Source: Apophysomyces variabilis (taxonomy: Eukaryota > Mucoromycota > Mucoromycetes > Mucorales > Mucoraceae). From it: a stretch of DNA of 64,000 nucleotides. The position numbers and the translations under genes were made by a program. Location of the stretch: assembly GCA_002749535.1 (NCBI GenBank), contig MZZL01000380.1:372001-436000 (forward strand), in the 5' to 3' direction. Within the stretch, counting starts at the first letter, position 1, and each line of letters opens with the position of its first letter. The notes under the pieces are model-generated. The model saw only the letters and a list, made by a program, of their open reading frames with translations. It made no database searches and had not been told where the DNA came from. Below, in pieces: positions 1-10,440 of this stretch.

Positions 1-1222
1 GAGAGGTTGCAATAATATGTGCAGTTTCTGTATTGTTCCATTCACCAGAGGGAATGAGCGGAGCCGACCAATTGATTCAATCGTGGATGAAGTGCGGTAT
101 TTGAGCGATCAGGGTGTTAAAGAAGGTGAGAACCTTCACAGCAAATAGATGGATATTTATTGTTTGTTTATTGTTATGCACAGTGACAATACTTGGCCAA
201 AATGTGAACTGTAAGTGCTACAACAAGAGAAGTCAACGCCTGACACCAGATCTGCGGAAATTACTTGTTTAGCTTACCGAGACACTTCAGAGTCAAAATA
301 CTTTGCATCACAAGCGCCTTTGGGTACAGAACTTAGTAACCCAGGTTTTAAGACGATCTACAAGCGTAAAGATGGAGGCAGGCGGTTCACCGAACTGCTT
401 GATAGGGTTAGTCTGGTAGATCCAGAGGTAAGGCATTTTTGATTTTCCAAAGAGTTACCGTTTTAACCTTATACCGCTAGATGCGCATTCGTTTTACCTC
501 ACCACACCCCAAAGATTTCCCCACCGATCTCCTGCATTTGATCGCATCTAGGCCCAATCTATGTAAATCCATACATATGCCTATCCAATCTGGCAGCAAC
601 ACTGTGTTGGAGAGAATGAGAAGAGGTTACACACGAGAAGCATATTTACAGCTTGTTGACGAGATGCGGAGCATTATTCCGAATGTCTGGATTAGCAGTG
701 ACTTCATCGCCGGTTTCTGCGGTGAGACAGAAGAGGAACACCGCGATACTGTTAGCCTTATGGAGAACGTAAAATATGATATGGCGTTTATGTTTGCTTA
801 CAGGTAATTGCTTCTACTGCTGCTAAAATTTATCTATTGATTCTATCGACATTAGTATGAGAGAAAAAACGCATGCGCACCGAAGATACATTGACGACGT
901 CCCAGAAGTCGACAAAGCACGGCGTTTGACAGAAATCATTTCTACGTTTCACAAGGCAGCATCCGAAAAGAATCAGGCGTTAATTGGAACAAAGCAACTG
1001 GTTCTGATTGATTCAGATACACCAAAATTAAGACGAGGCTTTGAGACAAAGTTGAGTGGCAAGACGGATGGTGGCCACAAGGTATTCATCGTGGACGATA
1101 ATTCAAACTTCAAAAAAGGCGACTATGTAGCCGTTGAAATTTGTCATGCCACTAGTGCCAGTCTTACTGGACGTCTTATAGGCGGCAGCAGTATTCGTAA
1201 TTTCACCCTTGAACATCAATGA
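1..1222 (+). CDS. MiaB/CDK5RAP1-type tRNA methylthiotransferase, 5'-truncated by window edge
   Basis: Radical-SAM enzyme that adds a methylthio group to isopentenyl-adenosine next to the anticodon of (usually mitochondrial) tRNAs. The window opens inside the radical-SAM core: the first codons read [17 protein letters not shown], with the CxxxCxxC motif that binds the SAM 4Fe-4S cluster. Exons read 2-125, 184-210, 273-427, 481-803 and 856-1222; all junctions are GT-AG and in phase, and rebuild family motifs [22 protein letters not shown] and FAYSMREKT. The last exon carries the C-terminal TRAM region (about 70 residues before the stop). The N-terminal UPF0004 domain and start codon lie outside the window. 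331 residues are visible. The close match to CDK5RAP1 around the YRDTSE and AYSMR segments favours the mitochondrial eukaryotic branch over MTAP/CDKAL1. The gene looks intact. Confidence 0.92.
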
Positions 1223-1707
1223 AAAAATAGAACATTGCTAATATAGACGACGTAAATTGTGCATCAAATGATCAGCACCATATATTGTTACACTGTGCTT
1301 TTTAGAAAAGTTTGAATACCATATTAATTCCTTTCTAGTTTATACCGACTTTTTTTATTTAGCTTAGCCATGAAACCGGGATTTCTTGCTTTTACCAAAT
1401 CGAAGATATTTTGCCACCAACCAGTTTCCAACGTAACGCAAAATTTACTGATCTAGCCATGAGGCATATCTAACATCAGGCCATTGATGCAGTTCTCGCG
1501 ATTATCATTGTATTTCTTGTAATTAACGAAGTTAAAAGAGAAAAATGGTATTACGGCAGCGTATAAGTTCGTATGCAATCGACAATGCGCTTAATGCGAG
1601 ATGTGTTTGTTTTTATGATATACCTGTTCCACAGAAAACGAAATAGCATCACAAGTCAGCGAATTAAGGCATAGTCAATGATAAACCGCTTCCGTCGGTG
1701 ATACTAG
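1223..1707. other. Intergenic, no gene seen
   Basis: AT-rich sequence after the methylthiotransferase stop. AATAAA-like stretches near 1240-1330 could serve as its 3' end, but no convincing ORF, RNA or repeat was seen. Confidence 0.5.
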
Positions 1708-1940
1708 GGTGTTTCACGGCACGATTAAAAAAACCGCGATTAATGTGAAATCGCTCAATCGAGAAATAAAGTTGGGCAAATAGGATTGCCTAATTTCTTT
1801 TCAACGCGGTGAACATTCTGAATGCCCCAACTATTTCAGGCAATTGTTTACATTTCCCAATAAGGCTTTTAGTGTCTGCGTATATATCTGTTATTCATTC
1901 TGTTTTTCTTTGATTCTATTATATTATCTAACTATCATTA

Positions 1941-3100
1941 AAGAATATTCTTCGAATATCAGAACGTCAGGAAATCCTCAGTGACCCGGAAGGTCAAATT
2001 ATTGCTGACGTTCTAGAGAGCATTTTGGCCAAAGATAAAGACCATGAATGCGAGTCAGAATCAGAAAAAGATATCTCGCAAGTTCTTTTATCACCATTGG
2101 CGCTGTATAGCTATATAAACAATGAGAGATATATCAATGAGCGCCACAAAGTCCACAGATCAAATTATCGAACCGAAATTTTACCAATTGTACGAGATAC
2201 CGAGTGGAAACAAGACGTACGGATGTCACGCCACGCATCTAACGCAATTGCTGATATTATAAAGGATGATCCAATATTTCATAACAATTCAACTGCTCGA
2301 CAAACCAACGTTTCTACAGTTTATGGTTGCTTGCTACAGATTTGGCATGTATGGAAATGGTGCATCAATTGGTCAGACAGCTAGTAAGTTCTGTTGGTGT
2401 AGGTTCAGTACCTCTTTACACCGATCGCGTTATCACAGCTCTCAATCGTATCAGAAATGAAGTTGTGTATTGGCCAAATGAGGAAGAACGTACCGCGATT
2501 AAACGACGGATCAGCAAAAAGCGCTACGGGCTGGCAGCGATGATTTTCTGTGATGACGAATACAAGATTAGATATGCCTTCACTGGATATCCTGGTTCAG
2601 TCCATGACAACCGTGTGTTAGAAAATTCGTCACTACACAAACATCCAGAAAGATATTTTGAAGGAAACGAGTATCTGCTAGCTGACAGTGGCTATGCCAA
2701 CAGAAAAACTACCATAGCACAATACAAAGAGCCTCAGTCACTGCAGCCGGATAATAAGAAGTTTAACAGTTACCATGCGAAGATTCGAGTTGCCGTTGAA
2801 AACTCCATTGGCATCTTGAAAGGTCGATTTCAAAGCTTAAGAGGATTACGTCTTCTAACCAGCAGTAAGTGTGATCATGCACGCGCAGTCGCTTGGTTTC
2901 ACACTTGTATGGTGCTACACAACCTACTGCTTAACGACAAATACGAGGAGGAATGGCTAGACATATCCGAAATACAAGAAGAAGGAGAAGATTTAGACTA
3001 TGGTCAAGGCGAAGATCTAGGTGATGTAGAAGAAGGCAAAAGAAAGCGCGAAACAATTAAGCACATAGTAATCGCAGCAAATGAATATGGTGACGAATAG
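1941..3100 (+). pseudogene. PIF/Harbinger-type DDE transposase relic
   Basis: Cut-and-paste transposase of the HARBI1-like DDE superfamily, clearly broken. Visible motifs are PGSVHDNRV (second catalytic Asp region), LLADSGYA, and ENSIGILKGRF (catalytic Glu region), followed by an acidic tail. The reading frame shifts twice: frame 3 up to about 2310, frame 1 for the segment ending YGNGASIGQTASKF (about 2320-2390), then frame 2 from about 2390 to the stop. In addition, the segment between WPNEEERTAIKRRI and SKKRYGLAAMIF lacks the expected region with the first catalytic Asp (the DGT block), so about 30 residues appear deleted. The 5' end is unclear; the coding match can be followed back to about 1941. 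No active product is expected. Confidence 0.8.
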
Positions 3101-3119
3101 CTAAGGATACTAAAGCTTT

Positions 3120-4074
3120 TTATTGGCTATTATGGTTGTTGTCTGGATGTGTTCGCTTTCTAGCGTTGGAAATCATCATCTCAAACTGCACTAGCTGCAT
3201 TTTGAGGACTGCCGTTCGTTCCTCAGCTTCTGCTCGACGAGCCTCAGCTTCTAATTTGCGTGCTTCTATCTCTTCCGCTAATCTCCTTTGCTTCATCTCC
3301 TCTAGTTCAGGCGGGTTTCACTGTTACGCTTCACAATGTCAATTAGAGTGTCAGCGAAAGCTTTATGTTTCTTATACTTTTTGTCGGCTATTGTTGTTGC
3401 TTTGCTCAGTTGCTGCTCCATTTCGTAAGGAGGATATAGCAAGCTGAACTCGTGTAGACAGATTGCTATGGACTGCGGAAGATGTATTGTCACCTATCCA
3501 ATCTTCCTCTTCTTCTACATCCTGCGATTGCTCGGCTGGCTCAATGTAATCATGTCTATCGTCTTTTCTGGTTCCTTCACGGTTTTCAAAGAGCACATTC
3601 TCAACGTCAGATGGCGTGTCGGTGCTATTGACATAAGGTGGGTTATTTGCGGGTCTTGTTCCCATAAAGACATCCAGCTTTTCAAAGTCTGGATATATCT
3701 CGTCCACTTTCTCTATAATACAGAATGGTTTAAGAGCAGTTTAACTTAGAAAATATACCTACTTTTAATACTTGTAATGCCTAGTTTGGCATTGTAGTCA
3801 GTCAATCCTTCACCTGTCTTATTGAGATATGTACAAGCATATCGATATTGTATTTCAAAGTATTTCACTTTGTTGATTACTTGCTGTTGAGTTCGAACAC
3901 GTTTAAATTTTGTTTCAAGCCATTCACAGAAATAGTTGGCAAGTGTGCGTTTAGTCCTGCCAGTAGTCTTTCGATTGCTAGTAGCACCCTTCCACTCGTC
4001 ATACTTGTGACCATTGTCTTCGGAGAACCACTCCAGCAATGCGTTTGAATCATCATTATTTCAGCGTATGTCAT
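3120..4074 (-). pseudogene. Harbinger-associated Myb/SANT-like DNA-binding ORF, broken
   Basis: Minus-strand ORF convergent with the Harbinger transposase. PIF/Harbinger elements usually carry such a second protein, which binds DNA and helps nuclear import of the transposase. A Trp/Leu-rich N-terminal helix block (ALLEWFSEDNGHKYDEW, then TLANYFCEWLETK and VINKVKYFEIQYRYA) is typical of Myb/SANT-like domains. A GT-AG intron (about 3696-3748) joins to EKVDEIYPDFEKLDVF. The C-terminal part (about 3130-3310) encodes a charged coiled coil rich in Glu/Ala/Arg. Frame changes near 4050 (just after the probable ATG at 4074), near 3440 and near 3310 show that it is degenerate. It could instead be read as a gene with unusual introns, but no splice pair repairs all breaks. 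Confidence 0.65.
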
Positions 4075-4382
4075 TTTCAGCTTAGACATTAGGTTCTTCG
4101 CGGGCTTGCATGGTAGATTGTTGTGCGCTGACCTTTTTTTTAGTATAATGATATTATGATTGCTCAATAAGCAGGATGATTTTGCACAGCATTTTATACT
4201 CTCACATTCTATTTTAATTATCTTAAACAGGTGTTTTATTGTTCCAGATATGCATATTATTATTATTATTGTGCACATCTTTATGTATTATCAGTGATCA
4301 CAACGTATTTAAGGTAAAGGCAAAAGAGTTTTGCAGTTTTTGCTTTACCATATATGGAAATTAACTGTTCGCATTTACCATA

Positions 4383-4524
4383 CACTTTTTTCGGAAACTT
4401 TTGGGCACACCCTCTCAAAAACTTAGCACAGAAAAAATATAAGAAATTAGCACATTCCGCCAAGACAATTTGGCACACCGCCCCGCACGAAATTTCGCTC
4501 TAGTAAAAAGCGAAAATTGGCACA
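4383..4524 (+). repeat. Left terminal inverted repeat of mariner-like element
   Basis: 142 bp, matching 5906-6047 in inverse orientation with three substitutions. It contains five spaced copies of a GCACA core (in contexts such as TTGGCACACC and TTAGCACATT), plausible transposase-binding sites. Confidence 0.85.
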
Positions 4525-4549
4525 TTGGCATTAGCACAACGTGAGCCAT

Positions 4550-5850
4550 TTATAGTGGTGTTTTATTTAAGCAATCGTCAAACTTTGAGACTGAATAACG
4601 GCAAAAACCTTTAACATCCTCAAGAAGTATGTTATTGCAAGCTTCTCAGATTCTTGAACTGAGCGTTTCTTTTTCTAAAAGCTTTTCTCTTTTCAGTTTG
4701 CAAAAGCAAACTGACCAAAATTGCTCAATAGGATTGAGCTCTGGAGAATAAGGTGGTAGATAAATGCATCCATATCCACGTCTGACGATTTCTCTTTCGA
4801 TATCTGCTGCAGTGTGAATGGGCGCATTATCCATGATTATATAATGGCCTTTAAATTGCCCATGTTGATCAAGGATATCCAACGTACTTCTTACAAAGTT
4901 GATGTAGTGTCCTGTAGCTGTAACACCCGTACTCTTCACCTTGCTGTTGCCTACCGTTTTTCTTTTCTTGGAGGGAGGGTAAGGTCGTCTTACCCTCGCG
5001 TTAATAACGCCATATACAGAAATAGCTCCTAAAATTGTCGTAGTTTTCGCTCTCGTTTCAGGTACTATAACCTCAGCACGAGTGCCTTTCTTTGACCAAG
5101 CCATAGTCCTTTTGAGATTGATATGAAAAGCTGACTCGTCAATAAAGACACAGTTACTAAAGTAATCCATGTCTGTCTGCATCCATCTAACAACCCAGTC
5201 ATATCTTGCATCAATAACTTCGACTGAATTTCTGTTCTTCGAATGAAAATGAGCTTTCTTAAAAGAAAGACTACACTTTTCAGTCATAAACTCGTACAAG
5301 CTCGTCTTAGAGATGCGCAAGTCCGTGAACTGTTCAGTTAGACTTTCCATTGCTTGCTCCAACACTGCTGAGGGGTTCTCGTCAATAAACTTTATCAGGT
5401 GCTCTTTGTGCGTGTCATTCAAAAGAGCTGGCCGGCCTGTTTGTTTTGTATATTGCCTAGGCTGAATTTCATCGTCAGGGTTTTCTTGATCTTTCTTAAC
5501 CCATCCATAAGCAGTTCTACGTGCTATGCCCATCTGTTTCGCAGCTTTACCAGCCGTTAGGCCCTTCTCATAGACGAGAAAGAAAAAGTGTTCCTTTTGA
5601 TCAGTGGTGTAGCGCTTGTAAGGCTGCCTTTTCTTTCCATCATTCAGCGTCTCTTCGGTAGATTTCTCCTCTTTGACGGTGATTTCGCGTTCAACAATCG
5701 CTCGGGTGGTTTAAGGTCCAAGTACTGATTATAATCCGTGATACAATCAAGAGGAAATGCTGCTTCATTGACATCCATTGCCAGCGGCTCGTGGCCAGTT
5801 TCATCCACAGCTTTTCCTTGTCTGTCTTCGAAGTAAAACTGGTATTCCAT
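4550..5850 (-). pseudogene. Mariner/IS630-type DDE transposase, frameshifted and truncated
   Basis: Catalyses cut-and-paste transposition in this superfamily. Domain order: acidic N-terminus from the ATG at 5850, helix-turn-helix segment (EKGLTAGKAAKQMGIARRTAYGW, about 5505-5573; quoted here only as a landmark), a linker with GRPALLNDTHK, then the DDE core with VFIDESAFH, IIMDNAPIH and PYSPELNPIEQFW as the three catalytic positions. Two lesions are visible. A one-base frame change near 5700 separates the first 60 residues from the rest. A TGA at 4646-4648 follows SSRI, while readable protein (EACNNILLEDVKGF...) continues in the same frame to TAA at 4550-4552; the TGA may derive from CGA. All three catalytic residues remain, so the copy died recently. 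Confidence 0.85.
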
Positions 5851-5905
5851 TTTTATTGAACAAAATATAACAGTATCGTAAAGTGTGCTGAATGAGTTTC
5901 AGGGG

Positions 5906-6047
5906 TGTGCCAATTTTTGCTTTTTACTAGAGCGAAATTTCGTGCGGGGCGGTGTGCCAAATTGTCTTGGCGGAGTGTGCTAATTTCTTATATTTTTTCT
6001 GTGCGAAGTTTTTGAGAGGGTGTGCCCAAAAGTTTCCGAAAAAAGTG
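5906..6047 (-). repeat. Right terminal inverted repeat of mariner-like element
   Basis: Inverse copy of 4383-4524. It ends at CCGAAAAAAGTG followed by TA (6048-6049). Confidence 0.85.
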
Positions 6048-6348
6048 TACACCGCCTCTGAAGGTGGTGAAGGGTGAAAATGTCGTGTCACCAAGTAGCC
6101 AATCATCAAAGCTCCACTTTCACCGTTCACCTTTCACCACTCCAAAAATTGCGCCGTGAAAACCCCGACTGTTTCATTCACAAATCGTGATAACGGGAAG
6201 CCGGTGTTCACTCAGCAACGGGCAATAAGTCGAGCCAATCTACTTACAATATTGGACTATAATACTTTAACGTCATTACTAAGGAATAATGAAGCGAATG
6301 AACATATTGTAGACTGAGTTTTCGTAAGATGCACGGACGTTAAAAGAG

Positions 6349-8716
6349 GAATGCATTTGCTTGCGTCCACGTTTCTACGTCTGTCTCTTATTGCTTGGCT
6401 GATTCAGTTTAGTTGTTTATGATATATCTATGGTTAATTAAACCTGATAATTGTCCTACATTGGTATGCGCTCTTTTTTTCTTATGTGCCTTGGCAAATA
6501 TGGCTGTGAAGTGTTTATTGATATTTACGATCGGGTACTGTATTTGTTTCTGTTTACAGTTACCATCTTAACGAGTAGTACCTTTAGGGTTGGGTCTAAT
6601 ACCGAACATTGCCAATATTGTTTTGTCTGCGGTTGTCATGGCGACAAATGGCGGTTTCCCATGCACTCAATCTGAAAATCGAGGTGATGCAGTTCCCCAT
6701 GTTTTTTGTAAATTGGAGCATCGAGGTGGTGCAGTTCCCCTCCTGAAACCGCTCATCGAGGTGGTGCAGTTCGCCATCCACGGCGAATGGGCGAAGTGCG
6801 GCCATGTACATGGACCTGGTGCAGTTCGGCATGGCACTGACATGAGACAGCCCTCATGTCCCCACACGCCACCCCCACACCAGCGCGCCGCACTTGCCCT
6901 TGCGCGCCACCTCGAGCCACCCGGCTCCAGTCACAAACCCAATCACAACACTTGAAAATTATTATTGCCCTAGTCCCCGCGATCTTTATTAATATCGAGG
7001 GATCAATTGGAACCAGGACAATAATAAAACTTAACAGTCATTATTGGTCCTCAGGATCTTTATTATTAAGGGATCAAAGGACCAAAACGAAGGAAAAAAA
7101 AAAGGGGAGGGGAAATGAAGACTAAACTATGACTAAACTAAAAACTAAACTATAATCTCGGCCAAAAGGCCTTAGAGAGGATAAGCAAAGAGAAAATTAA
7201 CTTCACTTTACTTTGATCTCGGCCCAAAAGGGCCTTAATGTTACGAAGAAAGCGAAAAAGAAGCAGGAAATCATGTTCTTTTATACTTTTTGCTCTGTGA
7301 CTGGCAAGTCGAACGGACTTTCGATTATCTCTCTTGTTCTTGAGCAATTTACTGCAGTAGCAGGGCCGATAGGGCCTGTAGCAAGAGGTAGTGTTAACGT
7401 TGTATGAAAACATTAATAAAAAAATTTGAAAAAAAAATCTAGTATACTACAGACATAACTGTTTTTGATATTGAAGAGAATTTGCATGGAATTACAAAAA
7501 ATGGGGAGTGAATGAGGTACATGCGTTTATGCGGCCATGACGGACGAATGTCCAGTCTAATCAAAAACAGATCAGATATAGATTAGCATAGATCCAGGCT
7601 GCATCTCTAACCTGTACGTGCTGTTACTTCCTCTTTATTAAAGAAGAAAAAAGAAAGCAACCCAAATGAGTCTGTTTTATGCAATGTGGAATCGGATTGC
7701 ATCTTCGTCTAATGAAAGTCGAAATGCTGAATGTTGTGTAAAAAGCAAATTTTAGCATCGGTTTGCATAAAGACAAAACAGAAACAGAAAAACAATGGAC
7801 TACATCACTTTGGTTCCTGGAAAAGCATGCATAAACGCGTCGGTTATGCATACTGAAACTTAAAACCATAGGCACCAGTAACGCGGCAACCATATACAAT
7901 ACATAGCACTGTTCATCAAGTTTTATAGCCCCCCCCCCTCTCTTTTGAAAACAACAGAAAAAATGCTAATTTTTTATATATTCTGTGCACTTCGGCTTAA
8001 AGTCAGACACTGCGTTGGTCAATTGCGAAACAGCAACAATTCGCATTTCGGTCATTCCATGCGCTTTATTTGCCATGATTAGCTCCACAAGGCGCATTTG
8101 CACATGAGAAGCATAACGTGCCATTCCACACCATCTTTACAAAAGGCCTTTATTTACTAATCCCATTTTATTTTATTTTCAAGTCGTCCTTTTCTCTTCT
8201 TTTGATGTTTGCACCATATGTCGTACCATGCAGTGCTGCATAAACCTTCCGCGCGCTGTTATTACAGCGAGCCAATCATATGGCAGGATAACATCGACGC
8301 AGTAGAAGTAAGCAAACCAGATGCCCATTTGCATCTTTAATCCAGATAAAACGTCCGTTATAAAGCACTGATGTATTATTGATATTTATTGTTCATACAC
8401 TAGATGAAAAGAAGAAAGCAATAGGGCTGAAGCAGCGGTTAAAAATGCAGCGTTTTGGCTTGCAATTAGCACTCCATTTCCGTTTCATTTGGCCATCACG
8501 CATTATCATAAACAAAGTATTCATTTTAACAGTGCATTTTCATAAAAGTATACAAAACATAGGAAGCATGGCGCACAAACACAACAGTTAAAACTTATGT
8601 GCGATCCCAGTAGTCGCAACTGTTTATGCTGGTTACGCTTACGAATGGGGAAAGTCGCCGTCACGGATGACTGTGCGCAATGAAGCCCTGGATTAGGAAA
8701 TATGCAGTTCCTGTAT
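6349..8716 (+). repeat. Left arm of a 12.57-kb inverted-repeat structure
   Basis: This 2,368-bp arm reappears inverted at 16549-18916: every base x pairs with 25265-x, with no indel over the whole arm. The only mismatch I found is at 6361/18904. Even a run of ten C at about 7929-7938 has the same length in the other arm. No recognisable protein is encoded; the ORFs of 60-121 codons found here are mirrored in the other arm and look like chance ORFs. The arm contains GC-rich repeated units (6678-6830), a GC-rich patch (6860-6950), short palindromes (7160-7171, 7221-7234) and ACTAAACT repeats (about 7121-7152). At the outer edge a weak similarity (CG[T/C]TAAAA) continues about 8 bp past an indel; the inner edge is abrupt. 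Confidence 0.95.
6678..6830 (+). repeat. Four GC-rich units, ATCGAGGTGGTGCAGTTCCCC-like
   Basis: Related 17-21-bp units lie at 6678-6698, 6720-6740, 6755-6775 and 6814-6830, sharing the core GGTGNTGCAGTTC, with unrelated spacers of about 14-38 bp. The mirrored set lies at 18435-18587 in the other arm. Regular direct units in otherwise AT-rich DNA suggest protein-binding sites; function unknown. Confidence 0.75.
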
Positions 8717-10149
8717 GAAAAACACTTTGTGATATACTGTTATTGGAAACGGTATCGTTTTCTAGAAAGCATATCACAAACATAAGCGAACTTTCGTATT
8801 TCGGCTTATAAGTAACTCTTTTTCAGGTAGGCATGGAACCAAGAAAAATTTGACATGGGCATACTAGACACTGTAGGAAAAGGAAACGCCGGGAAACCCA
8901 AGGAAACCTGTTTATAAGCTTAAACGTTTCCTCAGGTTTCCTGGGGTGTCCGGAAATTTAGCTTCCTGTGGTATCCTCCAGCATCCTCACGTATCCATTC
9001 AATATCCTTAGGTATCCATTTTAGGATCCATTTGAATATGTTTTTATACTGCAGTATTTATTCAATAGCTATTCAATGTTTTCTGTTATATTAAAACAGG
9101 CTTTATAAACACAGATCAATGTTGGTCTTTATTATGTTCAACGTTTTTCGCCTAAAGTCCTCCGTTTCGACTACGTTCTTTGTCGTTTGGAGGACTTGCC
9201 TCGACCCCTCATTTGCCTACGGTTACTTGGTGCAGTAGCAGGTAGACTGGTTGGTATCTCTGGTGCTGGCAGATTAAATACCACAGGCAAATTTGACAAG
9301 CAATCTTTGGATACACATGAGTACAACAAAGTAAGGAAGACATATCAGGTTTACCTGACAAGTGCTGCGCCAATGAATGATCTAAAATCTCAACTGCCCT
9401 GCTGGCATCCCGCGGTTCATCAGCACCAACTTCTTACTGGAGTCTCAGCACCAATAGACTACTGGCATCCGTTGGTGGCAGAGGACTCTTTCTTGGGTGT
9501 TTCCCGAGCTTTGCATAGCATGAGCCTGGCACACCAGTATCCGATGCATCTATCCAGTGGGATGCCACCAAGGACAAGTTTCTCCTCAAGATATGTGTAT
9601 CCAGTCATCCTCACTTCCATGGGGTCGGGGGCCCATGCGGTAGGTTTCTTCATCTTACCTGCTAAAACAGCTGCAGTTACCTGTGCTATGAGATTCGCAT
9701 GCTTCAACAATTTTTTAGCCGTGACTATATCAATCGACGTATCGTCATTCTTCGCCGTGTTTACTAGCCATTGAATGAGTTTCACCGGTCAGTTGCTTGG
9801 TTTTGCGATAGCAAGGACTCCTCTTATCATCCTTTCATAGGTGATAAAATTCACGATGCCCATTGGCAGTAGGAGTATTGACGCCAAGAAGCAGATTTTG
9901 CGCAGTGACGGGTGCTGGGGAGATCACATTTCGCTAAATAATTGAAACATCGCATTGGTACCTTCAGGTCAGCGATTCCGGCCTTCAGCTCCTGGGACCG
10001 CTTGCCTCGACTCCTTGACTTCCCGGCATATGTCCAATGTCATAGAAAGAATTTGTGGGGTTTGGTTACTGTAATCCGGAAATTTTTTAAAAGAGTCTGA
10101 AGGTACGTTTCAAAAATTCGCGTAATGATTCCTAGAGTCCTCAGGTATC
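8717..10149. other. Loop of the inverted-repeat structure, left part; no intact gene
   Basis: Degenerate sequence between the left arm and the DIRS relic. It has a hairpin-forming pair (AGGAAACCTG at 8901-8910 and CAGGTTTCCT at 8933-8942) and a cluster of GTATCC motifs at 8960-9030. A similar CTCAGGTATCC occurs next to the DIRS left end near 10140. A minus-strand ORF at 9459-9785 (108 codons, MKLIQWLVNTAKNDD...) has protein-like composition, but I do not recognise it, and reading it onward below 9459 quickly meets stops. It may be a fragment of an older element into which the DIRS element inserted. Confidence 0.4.
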
Positions 10150-10343
10150 CCAAGAAGTTGACTTCGGTTCGGCTTCCGATGTGGTAGAACTTCCACCACT
10201 GCGCTTTATTGGTCTATATAATAAAAAAAACTTCTATCTCTATATCTTCACATCTTGAAAAGCTGAAATACGTTGCTAATTTTTTCTGGTTTTGTTTTTC
10301 GGTGGGTCAGCCGAGGAGACGTCGATACCACGGTAATGGGTGG

Positions 10344-10440
10344 GCTTCTACCACATCGGAGGCCGAACCTCCATCAACTTCTTGGTTGCGGGGCGTTCCT
10401 AGCATAACCCCGGTTGACTCCGGTTCGGTCTCCGATGTGG
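10344..10440. repeat. DIRS internal complementary region
   Basis: Contains, in order, the inverse of the left element end (ACCACATCGGAGGCCGAAC ... TCAACTTCTTGG) and the inverse of the right end (TTGCGGGGCGTTCCTAGC ... CCGATGTGGT). It fixes the element termini at about 10150 and 13361. Confidence 0.8.

Larger units (their letters stand above)
4383..6047 (-). mobile_element. Mariner/IS630-type transposon with 142-bp TIRs and TA flanks
   Basis: A complete DNA transposon of 1,665 bp. Both ends begin CACTTTTTTCGGAAAC and are directly flanked by TA (4381-4382 and 6048-6049), the target duplication of Tc1/mariner/IS630 elements. The terminal inverted repeats (4383-4524 and 5906-6047) align without gaps over 142 bp with three mismatches, so insertion is fairly recent, but the transposase inside is frameshifted and has a premature stop. 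It lies just beyond the Harbinger Myb ORF and may sit inside that element. Confidence 0.85.
1708..6167. mobile_element. Candidate PIF/Harbinger-type element, decayed, split by a mariner-like element
   Basis: This span is inferred. It holds a Harbinger-type transposase relic on the plus strand and a Myb/SANT-like ORF on the minus strand, tail to tail with 19 bp between stops, the usual two-gene make-up of PIF/Harbinger elements. Possible termini: GGTGTTTCACGGCACGATT at 1709 and, inverted near 6150-6167, GGTTTTCACGGCGCAATTT. They match at about 14 of 17 aligned positions, but no clear 3-bp TWA target duplication is visible. If these are the ends, the TA-flanked mariner-like element (4383-6047) inserted inside. 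If not, the two elements are merely adjacent. Confidence 0.4.

Noticed and set aside
6451..8591. ORFs of 60-121 codons in the left arm, all repeated in the right arm
   Set aside because: Perfect conservation between arms follows from DNA identity, occurs on both strands and in overlapping frames, and the translations have no domain features.
9187..9774. 195-codon plus-strand ORF
   Set aside because: It overlaps a minus-strand ORF of more protein-like composition, shows no motif, and contains local DNA repeats (CTGGCATCC, CAGCACCAA) that explain its composition.
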